Positions 1 to 7,353 of a DNA stretch of 33,883 nt are shown here, piece after piece (position 1 is the first letter of the stretch; every line of letters starts with the position of its first letter). Where the stretch lies: positions 1 to 33,883 of the forward strand of contig JAIPBL010000073.1 of NCBI GenBank assembly GCA_021739645.1, in the 5' to 3' direction. Position numbers and translations under genes: made by a program. The DNA comes from Saprospiraceae bacterium. GTDB lineage: Bacteria; Bacteroidota; Bacteroidia; Chitinophagales; Saprospiraceae. The notes under the pieces are model-generated. The model was not told the DNA's origin, ran no database searches, and saw only the letters and a program-made list of their open reading frames with translations.

Positions 1-105
1 CTGACGCCTGAAAGGGAGTTTGACTTTGACCATAGTAATTGATGATTTTGCAACCACAAATTACTCGGCCAATTCCCATTCTTCAACCGATTGTCAATTT
101 TTCAA

Positions 106-123
106 AAATCCTCTTTTGGATTT
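106..123 (-). terminator. possible weak terminator
   Basis: A six-base stem (AAATCC/GGATTT) with a six-base loop lies about 35 bases past the stop of the secreted FG-GAP gene, with a short T stretch on the minus strand. It is AT-rich and weak, so this is only a candidate. The rest of bases 1-158 holds nothing recognisable. Confidence 0.3.
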
Positions 124-158
124 CAAAACATACTCTTAATCAGGTAAGCGCACCTTTT

Positions 159-3026
159 TTACTTGCTCACTATAATCTTCACAAACCCGCTGCGCCCGCT
201 GCCCGTGACTTTTAGGAAGTACAAACCAGCAGGCACATCCTTCATGTCAATCTTGTGTTGCTGCGCAATATTGGCCACTGCCTCGAATTTTTTACCAAAA
301 ACAACCCGCCCGGCAAGGTCGGTGATTTGCAGGCTGACCGGGCCCGATTCCAACGCCTCCATTTCGAGGGTAAACGATCCGCTCGAAGGGTTCGGCTGCA
401 CGGAAACATTGCCGAAAGGCAACACTTCGCCCGTGCTGTTCACGCTCACTGTCGCCGTTACGGGGATGCGCTCGCTGACACAAATCAGTGGCATTACCTC
501 GACTTTCCAATCGAAGAAATAGTAGTAAAACCCGGCGCCAAGGTCGCTGCCCGTGATGGACATAACGTCTGGTACGGTGTAAGGATAGACCACGCCCTGG
601 TTGCTGCGATAGAGGCGGGGGCTGGTCGTACCGAGCACGGCGATGTTGTTGGCGCTGTTGGTTTCTAAGCGGTAGTTGCCCGGCTGTATTTCGAAATCCA
701 GGTCGGCGATGGTCTCACCCTCTGGCAGGTCGATGGACTTGCTGGCCACCACGGTGTTTGGCACTTGTATGAGTTCAATCAAGCGAATGCCCGCTTGGTC
801 AGTGGTCATCGTGATTTGTTTCAGCTTCATCGGCTGATAGACCTCAAAAAGGGTCTGCCCGTTGAAGTTGGCGCCGTTGAAAAAATTGCTGCCTTGCTGC
901 TCCGGCATACCCGTTGCAAAATCGCCGCCACCGAAGGCATGCATGTCCTCAACGTAATAGGTAGCCGTTGTGGTCACAACCGGCGTGACGAAACTGGGGC
1001 CGTTGAACAGGGGCGTCGTTGCCGAAGGCGAATCGTACCAAAACAGGTTCTCGCCAGTAGCCTCCAGTGTCGCAGGGCCGGGGGTGGGGATGTAAACATT
1101 GTTGGCGAGCGGCGCTGGCGCTGGCAGCACTTCCACATGGACAGCTTCTGAGGTGAAATTGCCGCACTGGCCTTCAATGGTCACAAGATAGTCGCCCGTT
1201 TGCGTCACCATGATGGATTGTGTGGTTTCACCCGTCGCCCAAGCGTAGCTCGTGGCGTCGGAAGCGGTGAGCATCACGCTGCCGCCCTCGCAGAATTTTT
1301 CATCACCGTCCAATGTCACAGTCGGCGTCTCGTCGGGGTTGACCACCACCGACAGGACATTTGAATTTGCTGCGCAACCCTGTGCGTCCACCAAAACGAC
1401 ACTGTAGTTGCCCGGCTCTGTCACCGTGATACTTTGACCAACCATCCCGTTGCTCCAGAGGTACTCGTACCCAGCTGGTGCTGGAATGACCACTGACTCA
1501 CCCGGGCAAAGTATCATTGGGTTGGCCAGGCCAAACGTCAAATCAGGCAAGGTGCAAGTGCTGCCTTCCACGATGGTCAATGCCTCGTTGATGGCTGGGT
1601 TTTTCACCACATCCACGATGCCGGAAGGCCAGTGTACCGCTACATATTCCACTTCGGTGCTAGCACCGAGGCCAAAATGTTGCGTGAGCGAATTCTGAAT
1701 CCCGTAGCTCTCGCCCGACCGCACTTCCCGGATTTGGATGCCCCAGTCGCCGTGGATTTCTACCCGTGCGCCCACGCCCATGCGGTTGCTGGTGGTGCCT
1801 TGCAGGTTGAATGCGATATGGTTGTTGCCGTTGTTGGTGGTGTTCATCCAGAGCCTATCCGCCGTTGTGCTGGACGGATTGTTGAAATTGGTTTGATAGA
1901 CGGCGATGATATCCTGAAACCCGTCGTTGTTCAGGTCGCCAGCAGCTACGCTGCCAATGCTGTTGCTGCCGAACGGGCTGGGTATTTGGGTAAAAGTTTG
2001 GTTGCCGTTGTTGTGAAACAGGTGGGTGGCCAGCGTGGAGGAGTTGAAGTTCCCGACGGTGAGGATGTCCACAAAGCCATCGTTGTCGAAGTCCCGCATG
2101 ATGCCTTGGATGAAATTGCCCGTGACGTCCACCCCAGCCGAAGCAGCGATGTCGGTGAAATGGCCCCTGCCGTCATTTTCGAGGAGCATGAGCGGGTAGT
2201 CGTGGTTGGTCACGAGGGCATCCATGTCGCCATCGTTGTCGATGTCCTGAAAGTCGGCAGTCCAGGACTGCCAGTTGATTTTCAGCCCGTGCTCACTTGC
2301 TTGTTCGGAGTAGTTGTTTTGACCGCCGTTGACGAAAAGTGCATTGATGCGGCGTGGGTCATTGGTGTCGCTCACCCCTTGGCGGCACTTGGCGATGTAG
2401 AGGTCGAGGTCACGGTCGTTGTCAAAATCCGTCCAGACGGAGCCGTAGTTGCCGGAGTTGTCGGAGGTTGGCGTGGTGGCCATGTTTATCCAGTTGCCGG
2501 CATAGGTGAAATTGCCCGCCCCGTCGTTGCCCCAAATACGGGGTTCACCGTCGTCGTGGCAGGTGAACACATCCAGCCAACCGTCATTGTTAATATCGGC
2601 GAAGTTGGAGCCTTGCACGAAAGTTCCCCCGCTCGGTGGGTTGGGGAGCACAGTGGTGGTAAAGCCACTGCCCGTATTGACCAATATTTTAACGCCATCG
2701 TAAGCACCACCGATGAGGATGTCGTTCAAGCCATCGTTGGTCAAATCGCCGATGACCATAGCCCAGGCATCACCTTGAACATCACCGTAATCATAAGTGG
2801 TGAAGGGTTGGTTGGGCTGCGCCTGGTATTCTATGCTAAGTTTGTACCCTTGGTAGAGGCGCACGATGTCGTCCAGTCCATCGCCATTCATGTCGGCAAC
2901 GCCTATGGCGACACCACTATAATAAACGATTGGGTTGGTGAGCAGGTTAGTCTGGTTGGAGAAGGTGGTTTGTGCTTGCGAAAAGGTAACAACAGCAAAC
3001 AACAACAAGGTGTACAGATGCCTCAT
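159..3026 (-). CDS. secreted FG-GAP/VCBS repeat protein with ASPIC/UnbV domain and T9SS sorting domain
   Basis: The 955-residue protein starts at the ATG giving MRHLYTLLLFAVVTFSQAQ, a signal peptide; the frame is open 50 codons further upstream but that part is not protein-like. About seven calcium-binding FG-GAP/VCBS motifs follow (for example VADMNGDGLDDIV, FADINNDGWLDVF, MRDFDNDGFVDIL), forming a beta-propeller. Next comes an ASPIC/UnbV segment (RMGVGARVEIHGDWG, GLGASTEVEYVAVHWPSG), then two PKD/Ig-like modules (CPGESVVIPAPAG and CEGGSVMLTASD), an Ig-like segment around LEATGENLFWYDS, and a final ~80-residue T9SS type A domain (NVSVQPNPSSGSFTLEM, GLYFLKV). Such proteins are secreted or surface-attached through the type IX system; their ligands are generally unknown. 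It is monocistronic and minus-strand. The domain assignment is firm, the biological role is not. Confidence 0.93.
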   Translation of the reverse strand: MRHLYTLLLFAVVTFSQAQTTFSNQTNLLTNPIVYYSGVAIGVADMNGDGLDDIVRLYQGYKLSIEYQAQPNQPFTTYDYGDVQGDAWAMVIGDLTNDGLNDILIGGAYDGVKILVNTGSGFTTTVLPNPPSGGTFVQGSNFADINNDGWLDVFTCHDDGEPRIWGNDGAGNFTYAGNWINMATTPTSDNSGNYGSVWTDFDNDRDLDLYIAKCRQGVSDTNDPRRINALFVNGGQNNYSEQASEHGLKINWQSWTADFQDIDNDGDMDALVTNHDYPLMLLENDGRGHFTDIAASAGVDVTGNFIQGIMRDFDNDGFVDILTVGNFNSSTLATHLFHNNGNQTFTQIPSPFGSNSIGSVAAGDLNNDGFQDIIAVYQTNFNNPSSTTADRLWMNTTNNGNNHIAFNLQGTTSNRMGVGARVEIHGDWGIQIREVRSGESYGIQNSLTQHFGLGASTEVEYVAVHWPSGIVDVVKNPAINEALTIVEGSTCTLPDLTFGLANPMILCPGESVVIPAPAGYEYLWSNGMVGQSITVTEPGNYSVVLVDAQGCAANSNVLSVVVNPDETPTVTLDGDEKFCEGGSVMLTASDATSYAWATGETTQSIMVTQTGDYLVTIEGQCGNFTSEAVHVEVLPAPAPLANNVYIPTPGPATLEATGENLFWYDSPSATTPLFNGPSFVTPVVTTTATYYVEDMHAFGGGDFATGMPEQQGSNFFNGANFNGQTLFEVYQPMKLKQITMTTDQAGIRLIELIQVPNTVVASKSIDLPEGETIADLDFEIQPGNYRLETNSANNIAVLGTTSPRLYRSNQGVVYPYTVPDVMSITGSDLGAGFYYYFFDWKVEVMPLICVSERIPVTATVSVNSTGEVLPFGNVSVQPNPSSGSFTLEMEALESGPVSLQITDLAGRVVFGKKFEAVANIAQQHKIDMKDVPAGLYFLKVTGSGRSGFVKIIVSK

Positions 3027-3061
3027 TATGATGAATTTTGTTTTGGTGAAAAAAACGGCTG

Positions 3062-3069
3062 GAAAAGTA
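3062..3069 (-). promoter_or_regulatory. candidate -7 box (TACTTTTC) for the FG-GAP gene
   Basis: On the minus strand TACTTTTC, close to the Bacteroidota TAnnTTTG box, lies about 35 bases upstream of the chosen ATG. It supports the short start. No convincing -33 element was seen. Confidence 0.35.
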
Positions 3070-3143
3070 CGGCGAAATATCAGCTTTTGCGAAGCGATGT
3101 ATGAAAAGGGTAATGGGGCGACAAGTTGGGGAAGGTCATCAAC

Positions 3144-3172
3144 AAAAAAACCTGCCCGAAAAACCAGGCAGG
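3144..3172 (-). terminator. rho-independent terminator after the ferredoxin gene
   Basis: On the minus strand CCTGCC and GGCAGG form a GC-rich stem around a ten-base loop, followed directly by seven Ts. It lies about 120 bases beyond the ferredoxin stop and before the FG-GAP gene, so it separates the two minus-strand units. Confidence 0.7.
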
Positions 3173-3220
3173 CCATAAAAAATCTAAAGCTATGAAAACT
3201 AAAATTTTATGATTGTTGGG

Positions 3221-3278
3221 ATTGCTAAATTGTTTGATTGTTTCCTGTATCTCGACAACAATAAAACAATTCAGCAAT
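3221..3278. repeat. long AT-rich inverted repeat
   Basis: Bases 3221-3242 pair with 3257-3278 at 20 of 22 positions around a 14-base loop. It begins 11 bases beyond the 3' end of the ferredoxin gene. It could be a small palindromic repeat, a 3' mRNA-stabilising hairpin or a MITE remnant; no target-site duplication was identified. Confidence 0.6.
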
Positions 3279-3288
3279 CAAACAATAT

Positions 3289-3636
3289 TTATAAGTGCAA
3301 CCGCTCCTTCCTTGCCAGCAGGTCGTCGTTCGACTCCCGGCGCTCAGGGTCGGGCACGCAGCAGTCCACCGGGCAGACGGCAGCGCATTGCGGCTCCTCA
3401 TGGAAGCCGACGCACTCTGTGCATTTGTCTGGGGAGATGTAGTAGTAATCATCGGAGACCGGCTTGTGCTTGTCGCCGGCACTTGTTGTTGAGCCATCTT
3501 CGAGGACATACGCACCTTTTACGCTTGTGCCATCGGCAATGGCCCACTCTACCCCACCCTCATAAATGGCATTGTTTGGGCATTCAGGTTCGCAAGCACC
3601 ACAGTTGATGCACTCATCGGTAATCATTATCGCCAT
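3289..3636 (-). CDS. 2[4Fe-4S] ferredoxin (bacterial/YfhL-type)
   Basis: This 115-residue protein has two cysteine clusters: [12 protein letters not shown] near the N-terminus (residues ~9-20) and [20 protein letters not shown] (from about residue 74). The longer spacing in the second cluster is typical of YfhL/Alvin-type 2[4Fe-4S] ferredoxins, soluble cytoplasmic electron carriers. The stretch between the clusters (about 50 residues) and the C-terminal extension ([17 protein letters not shown]) are also features of that type. The start [15 protein letters not shown] matches the family start. A TATTTTTG box lies about 75 bases upstream and a terminator downstream, so it is probably monocistronic. 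The redox partner cannot be read from the context. Confidence 0.93.
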   Translation of the reverse strand: MAIMITDECINCGACEPECPNNAIYEGGVEWAIADGTSVKGAYVLEDGSTTSAGDKHKPVSDDYYYISPDKCTECVGFHEEPQCAAVCPVDCCVPDPERRESNDDLLARKERLHL

Positions 3637-3708
3637 GTTCGTACAGTTTTTTTATTATTTTCCTTTTGCCAAAACGATTCAATTCATTCCGGTCAAAAGT
3701 CGTTAGGG

Positions 3709-3716
3709 CAAAAATA
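3709..3716 (-). promoter_or_regulatory. candidate -7 box (TATTTTTG) for the ferredoxin gene
   Basis: An exact TAnnTTTG match on the minus strand about 75 bases upstream of the ferredoxin ATG implies a leader of roughly 65 bases. No clear -33 element was found. Confidence 0.45.
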
Positions 3717-3758
3717 GCTTTGCAAAGCAGAATATCAAAAAAAAATGTTCTGTCAGCT

Positions 3759-3806
3759 AATTCCTCAATTCCCTAATTCCCCAATTCCCTAATTCCCTAA
3801 TTTCGC
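3759..3806. repeat. octanucleotide tandem repeat (AATTCCCT-like, six units)
   Basis: Six consecutive 8-base units run up to the SWIM gene start: AATTCCTC, AATTCCCT, AATTCCCC, AATTCCCT, AATTCCCT and AATTTCGC. The last unit ends three bases before the ATG at 3810. This is a simple-sequence repeat in the 5' region, where slippage could change promoter spacing. Confidence 0.75.
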
Positions 3807-3809
3807 CCC

Positions 3810-5141
3810 ATGCCACAGGAGCTTACATACGAACACATCCTCACCCTCGCACCCGATGCTGGCACGGCGCAGCGGGCGAAATCCGTGGCACATGCGCAGC
3901 GTTGGCACACCATCGAAGGCAATGACCGGGCCATCTGGGGCACACTCGGCAACCCCAACGACCCCTACCGCATCGCCATAGATTTCGAGGGAATGGGGTT
4001 CCGCTGTTCTTGCCCCGTGCGGCGGCAACCCTGCAAGCATGGCATTGGGTTACTCCTGCTTTTCTCCAAAGCCAACCACCTGTTCCAACTCGTCGAAACG
4101 CTGCCAGAATGGGTGGCCGATTGGCTAAAAAAACGCAGCGAACGCTCCGCAAAATCTGCAGCCGAAGCTGCTCCGACCCGCAGCCCCGAAGCCGACCAAG
4201 CCCTCTCCGAAAAGCGAAAACTGAACAGGGAGAAACGCATCCTACAAATGGCCGCCGGGCTGGCAGAGTTGGAAAGCTGGCTGCTCGACCTCTTCCGGCA
4301 GGGCCTCGCCACGCTGGAAGGCCAGGCCAGCACCTACTTCAACGACCTCGCCGCCCGCATGGTGGATGCCAAGCTCGGCACCCTCGCCCGCCGCATCCGG
4401 CAGTTGCCGCTGCTGATGTCCGAGGCCAATTGGCACGAAAAAATCCTTGCCGAACTCGGCGAAATCTACCTGTTGCTGCGGGCATTTCAGCGCTTGGAGA
4501 CACTGCCAGAACCACTCCAGGACGACCTGCTCTCGCTCGCCGGCGTCAATTTCAAAAAAGAGGATATCCTCAACCTCGAAGCCATCAGCGACCACTGGCT
4601 GGTGGCTGGCCAAACCGAAGAGGCCGAAGACGGCAACCTGCTCGCCCGCCGCACTTGGCTCATTGGCGAGGCCACTGGAAAAACGGCGCTGCTCCTCGAT
4701 TTTTCGTGGGGTGGACAGGGTTTTGAAACTACTTTTAAGTTAGGCACGGTCTTGCGAGCGGAGGTGGTTTTTTATCCCTCAGCGTGGCCGCAGCGGGCCA
4801 TTTTGAAAAAATTCGAATACAGTGAGGCGACTTTTTCGCTCCGCAATGGGCATCCGTCGTTGGCGGCTTTTGCCGATGCTTACGCCGGGGCGCTGGCAGA
4901 GAATCCGTGGCTGTCAAGATTTCCGGCATTTCTGGAAGGGATAGTCCCAGTTTTTCACCAAAAAAAATTCGTGCTGGTGGACAACAAGCGGAAGCAGCTG
5001 CCCCTCAATGCCAGCGACGACCTCGGCTGGAAGCTGGTGGCGCTCAGTTGTGGTAGCCTGATTGGCGTTTTTGGTACTTGGGATGGGGAGGTTTTTACGC
5101 CTTTGAGTGTGGTGGTGGAAGGGCAGTTTCGGGGGTTGTGA
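3810..5141 (+). CDS. SWIM zinc-finger family protein
   Basis: The 443-residue cytoplasmic protein carries a SWIM zinc finger at residues ~66-77 (CSCPVRRQPCKH), with the preceding LAPDAGTAQRAKSVAHA and AIWGTLGNPNDPYRIAID blocks typical of the family. SWIM domains bind nucleic acid or protein through a CxCxnCxH zinc site. The rest is helical and unassigned. A charged linker (about residues 110-140) follows the finger. In many genomes this family sits in a multi-gene unit with MoxR-type AAA and VWA proteins (recalled, not searched); none is here, and the gene is followed by the 57-bp repeat block. The ATG at 3810 directly follows the octamer repeat. Family assignment is good; molecular role unknown. 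Confidence 0.88.
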   Translation: MPQELTYEHILTLAPDAGTAQRAKSVAHAQRWHTIEGNDRAIWGTLGNPNDPYRIAIDFEGMGFRCSCPVRRQPCKHGIGLLLLFSKANHLFQLVETLPEWVADWLKKRSERSAKSAAEAAPTRSPEADQALSEKRKLNREKRILQMAAGLAELESWLLDLFRQGLATLEGQASTYFNDLAARMVDAKLGTLARRIRQLPLLMSEANWHEKILAELGEIYLLLRAFQRLETLPEPLQDDLLSLAGVNFKKEDILNLEAISDHWLVAGQTEEAEDGNLLARRTWLIGEATGKTALLLDFSWGGQGFETTFKLGTVLRAEVVFYPSAWPQRAILKKFEYSEATFSLRNGHPSLAAFADAYAGALAENPWLSRFPAFLEGIVPVFHQKKFVLVDNKRKQLPLNASDDLGWKLVALSCGSLIGVFGTWDGEVFTPLSVVVEGQFRGL

Positions 5142-5231
5142 GTTTCTCATTGTACAACTCCTTTTCAAGCCACGGTATTTGCCAACGAGTACAAGCCAAC
5201 GTTGTTCTCAGGTGTGTTATAGTTGTCGCCA

Positions 5232-5700
5232 TGGTTGTCGCCGCTTTTGGCATCGCCGTAGGCGACCTGCGACATCATGTGCGACGTCATGTTTGTCGGC
5301 TCGGTTGTCGCCAAAATTGTTGTGATGGTTGTCGCCGCTTTGGCATCGCCGTAGGCGACCTGCGGCGTCTCGGAACACGCCTTGGTTGTCGCCGCTTTGG
5401 CATCGCCGTAGGCGACCTGCGGCGCCCCGGGACACGCCCTGGTTGTCGCCGCTTTGGCATCGCCGTAGGCGACCTGCGGCGTCTCGGAACACGCCATGGT
5501 TGTCGCCGCTTTGGCATCGCCGTAGGCGACCTGCGGCGTCTCGGAACACGCCTTGGTTGTCGCCGCTTTGGCATCGCCGTAGGCGACCTGCGGCGTCATG
5601 GGACACGCCTTGGTTGTCGCCGCTTTGGCATCGCCGTAGGCGACCTGCGGCGTCATGGAACACGCCCTGGTTGTCGCCGCTTTGGCAATGCCAAAAGTGG
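5232..5700. repeat. 57-bp tandem repeat block with internal hairpins
   Basis: Six full 57-base units start at 5326, 5383, 5440, 5497, 5554 and 5611, with a partial unit from 5668. A degenerate upstream copy starts at 5232 and a fragment near 5302. Each unit begins TGGTTGTCGCCGCTTTGGCA and contains the perfect small hairpin TCGCC-GTA-GGCGA; GTCGCC and GGCGAC also form an inverted pair. Units differ mainly near their ends (GTCTCGGAACACGCC versus GTCATGGGACACGCC). Because 57 is a multiple of three, several frames stay open on both strands, but the upstream copy has an extra T that shifts frame, which argues against a conserved protein. It fills most of the 667-base gap between the SWIM and flavoprotein genes. 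Confidence 0.9.
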
Positions 5701-5701
5701 C

Positions 5702-5760
5702 GCACAGCGGAACACGGAGCGGAACGCACAGCGGAACACGGGGCGGAACGCACAGCGGGC
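5702..5760. repeat. 24-bp tandem repeat, about 2.4 copies
   Basis: Units at 5702-5725 and 5726-5749 (GCACAGCGGAACACGGAGCG plus GAAC) differ at one base; a third copy breaks off at about 5760. It directly follows the 57-bp block and ends about 50 bases before the flavoprotein start. Confidence 0.8.
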
Positions 5761-5808
5761 GAACGAAACGAGTGCCTTGACAAAAAATGCGATAGAAATT
5801 TGACGAAA

Positions 5809-6315
5809 ATGACAAAAATCCTCCTTCTCCTCGGCAGCTCCCGAAGCAATGGCAACACCCGAAAAGTCGCCAATTTTGTCCAACAAAAACTGGGTGCTGA
5901 CCTCATCGACCTCAACGATTCCAACATCGGCTACTACGATTATGAGCATCGAAACCAAGCAGATGACTTCTTGCCATTGATGGAAAAAATTGCAGAAAAT
6001 TACGAAGTGGTTATCTTCGCCACGCCTGTTTACTGGTACAGCATGAGTGCGGTGATGAAGACCTTTTTTGACCGTATGTCTGATTTGCTAACTATCAGGA
6101 AGGAACTTGGCAGGCAATTACGAGGCAAGAAAATGGGCGCCATCAGTTGCGGCTACGACGATGACACGGTGGAGGGACTGGACATGCCGTTCCGGGAAAG
6201 CGCAAATTACCTGGGGATGGAGTACCTTGGCCATGTTTATACTTGGGTAGTGGCTGATGAAATTGCAGCGGCATCAACTTTGCAATTGAAGGAATTTTGT
6301 AAAAAAATTAAATAG
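5809..6315 (+). CDS. NADPH-dependent FMN reductase/flavodoxin-like protein
   Basis: This 168-residue protein has the N-terminal flavodoxin-like FMN phosphate loop LLLGSSRSNGNTRKVA (residues ~6-21), followed by ATPVYWYSMSAVMKTFFDRM, the conserved flavin-contact and helix segment of the NAD(P)H-dependent oxidoreductase/FMN reductase superfamily. Length and strand order fit a single-domain cytoplasmic flavoprotein. The ATG at 5809 gives MTKILLLLGSS, a normal start; the frame is open far upstream only because it runs through the 57-bp repeat. The aspartoacylase-like gene follows after 45 bases on the same strand, so the two may be co-transcribed. The substrate is unknown. Confidence 0.85.
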   Translation: MTKILLLLGSSRSNGNTRKVANFVQQKLGADLIDLNDSNIGYYDYEHRNQADDFLPLMEKIAENYEVVIFATPVYWYSMSAVMKTFFDRMSDLLTIRKELGRQLRGKKMGAISCGYDDDTVEGLDMPFRESANYLGMEYLGHVYTWVVADEIAAASTLQLKEFCKKIK

Positions 6316-6360
6316 GACTAGGCCATTCCCAATTCACAAAAACATATCATCGGACGCCAT

Positions 6361-7299
6361 GTGGGCACTGAACCCGGACCGCTCTTCATCTGCATCGCCG
6401 GGATGCACGGCAACGAACCCGCTGGGGTAAAGGCACTGGAAACCGTATTTGCACTGCTCGAACGGGAGCAAATCGTGAATCCAGGCTTTTGCTACAAGGG
6501 GTGCTTGGTTGGGCTAATAGGCAATTGGCGAGCCTACTCTCAAGGCAAACGATTCATCGTCAAGGACTTGAACCGGCAGTGGGCAGCGGAGAACGTCGAG
6601 CGGATTCGCCAAGCTGCTCCCTCACAGCTCGACTCCGAAGACCAGGACCTCCTCGAAATACTGAAACTAGTGGAAGCCGAAATCGCTGAATGCCAACCGG
6701 AACGAGTCGTGTTGCTCGACCTGCACACGACCTCGGCTGCGGGCGGCATTTTCGCCGTAGCCACCGATGAACCGGAGAGCATCCGCATCGCATCTGGGCT
6801 TCATGCCCCGGTCATCACGGGGATGCTGCGGGGCATCCAAGGCACGACCCTGCATTATTTCACTAAAGAAAACTTCAAAGTCCCCATCGCCGCAGCTGCC
6901 TTTGAGGCTGGGCAGCACGAAAATCCAGTATCGGTCAACCGAGCCATTGCTGCCATCATCAACTGCATGAGGAGCATTCGCGCCGTGTGCCCAGAGGACG
7001 TGGAGAATCGGCACGATGAGATTTTGCAGAGTTACTCCAATAATTTGCCTAAAATCGCAGACCTGATAGAAGTGCACACCATCAAACCGGGCGATGATTT
7101 TAAAATGTTGCCCGGTTATCGGAACTTCCAACCCGTGGTCAAAGGCGAACTGCTCGCCCACGACCGCCACGGAGAAATCCGCAGCCCTACCGATGCGCTG
7201 ATTTTGATGCCATTGTATCAGCCGCAGGGAAGCGACGGCTTTTTTTTGGTAAAACCCAGCGAAGTGTCGGAAATCCCTTCTAGCGGTCATGCTTTCTGA
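6361..7299 (+). CDS. succinylglutamate desuccinylase/aspartoacylase family zinc hydrolase
   Basis: The protein has the zinc-ligand motif GMHGNEPAG (His and Glu near residues 16-19 from the GTG) and a later LDLHTTS with the third ligand His (about residue 122). These define the M14-related AstE/AspA family, which removes acyl groups from amino acids. The C-terminal part (IEVHTIKPGDDFKMLPGYRNFQPV) fits the beta-rich domain of the family. The start is uncertain. GTG at 6361 is used here, but the frame is open back to 6322 and the upstream residues HIIGRHVGTEPGP look like genuine family sequence, with no ATG in frame. A rare start such as ATT at 6325, or a small sequence error, is possible. The substrate cannot be assigned. 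Confidence 0.85.
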   Translation: MGTEPGPLFICIAGMHGNEPAGVKALETVFALLEREQIVNPGFCYKGCLVGLIGNWRAYSQGKRFIVKDLNRQWAAENVERIRQAAPSQLDSEDQDLLEILKLVEAEIAECQPERVVLLDLHTTSAAGGIFAVATDEPESIRIASGLHAPVITGMLRGIQGTTLHYFTKENFKVPIAAAAFEAGQHENPVSVNRAIAAIINCMRSIRAVCPEDVENRHDEILQSYSNNLPKIADLIEVHTIKPGDDFKMLPGYRNFQPVVKGELLAHDRHGEIRSPTDALILMPLYQPQGSDGFFLVKPSEVSEIPSSGHAF

Positions 7300-7330
7300 G
7301 CTTGGGAACAGACTCGATAAAGAACCAAGA

Positions 7331-7353
7331 TTAAAAAGGGTCTCCCTTTTTAA
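7331..7353. terminator. bidirectional intrinsic terminator
   Basis: TTAAAAAGGG, TCT, CCCTTTTTAA is a perfect ten-base stem with a three-base loop. It lies between convergent genes, 31 bases after the aspartoacylase-like stop, and overlaps the clpB stop codon. The T-rich arms serve both strands. Confidence 0.8.

Noticed and set aside
1632-3104. 490-residue plus-strand ORF opposite the FG-GAP gene
   Set aside because: It is antisense to a clear coding gene with strong domain motifs; the long frame reflects codon bias of the real gene.
5232-5700. CRISPR array
   Set aside because: Units are contiguous 57-base tandem repeats with no unique spacers and no cas genes nearby.
5165-5815. 216-residue minus-strand protein (and similar long frames) across the 57-bp repeats
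   Set aside because: Several frames on both strands stay open because the unit is a multiple of three and GC-rich. The upstream copy shifts frame, and there is no signal, domain or conserved start.
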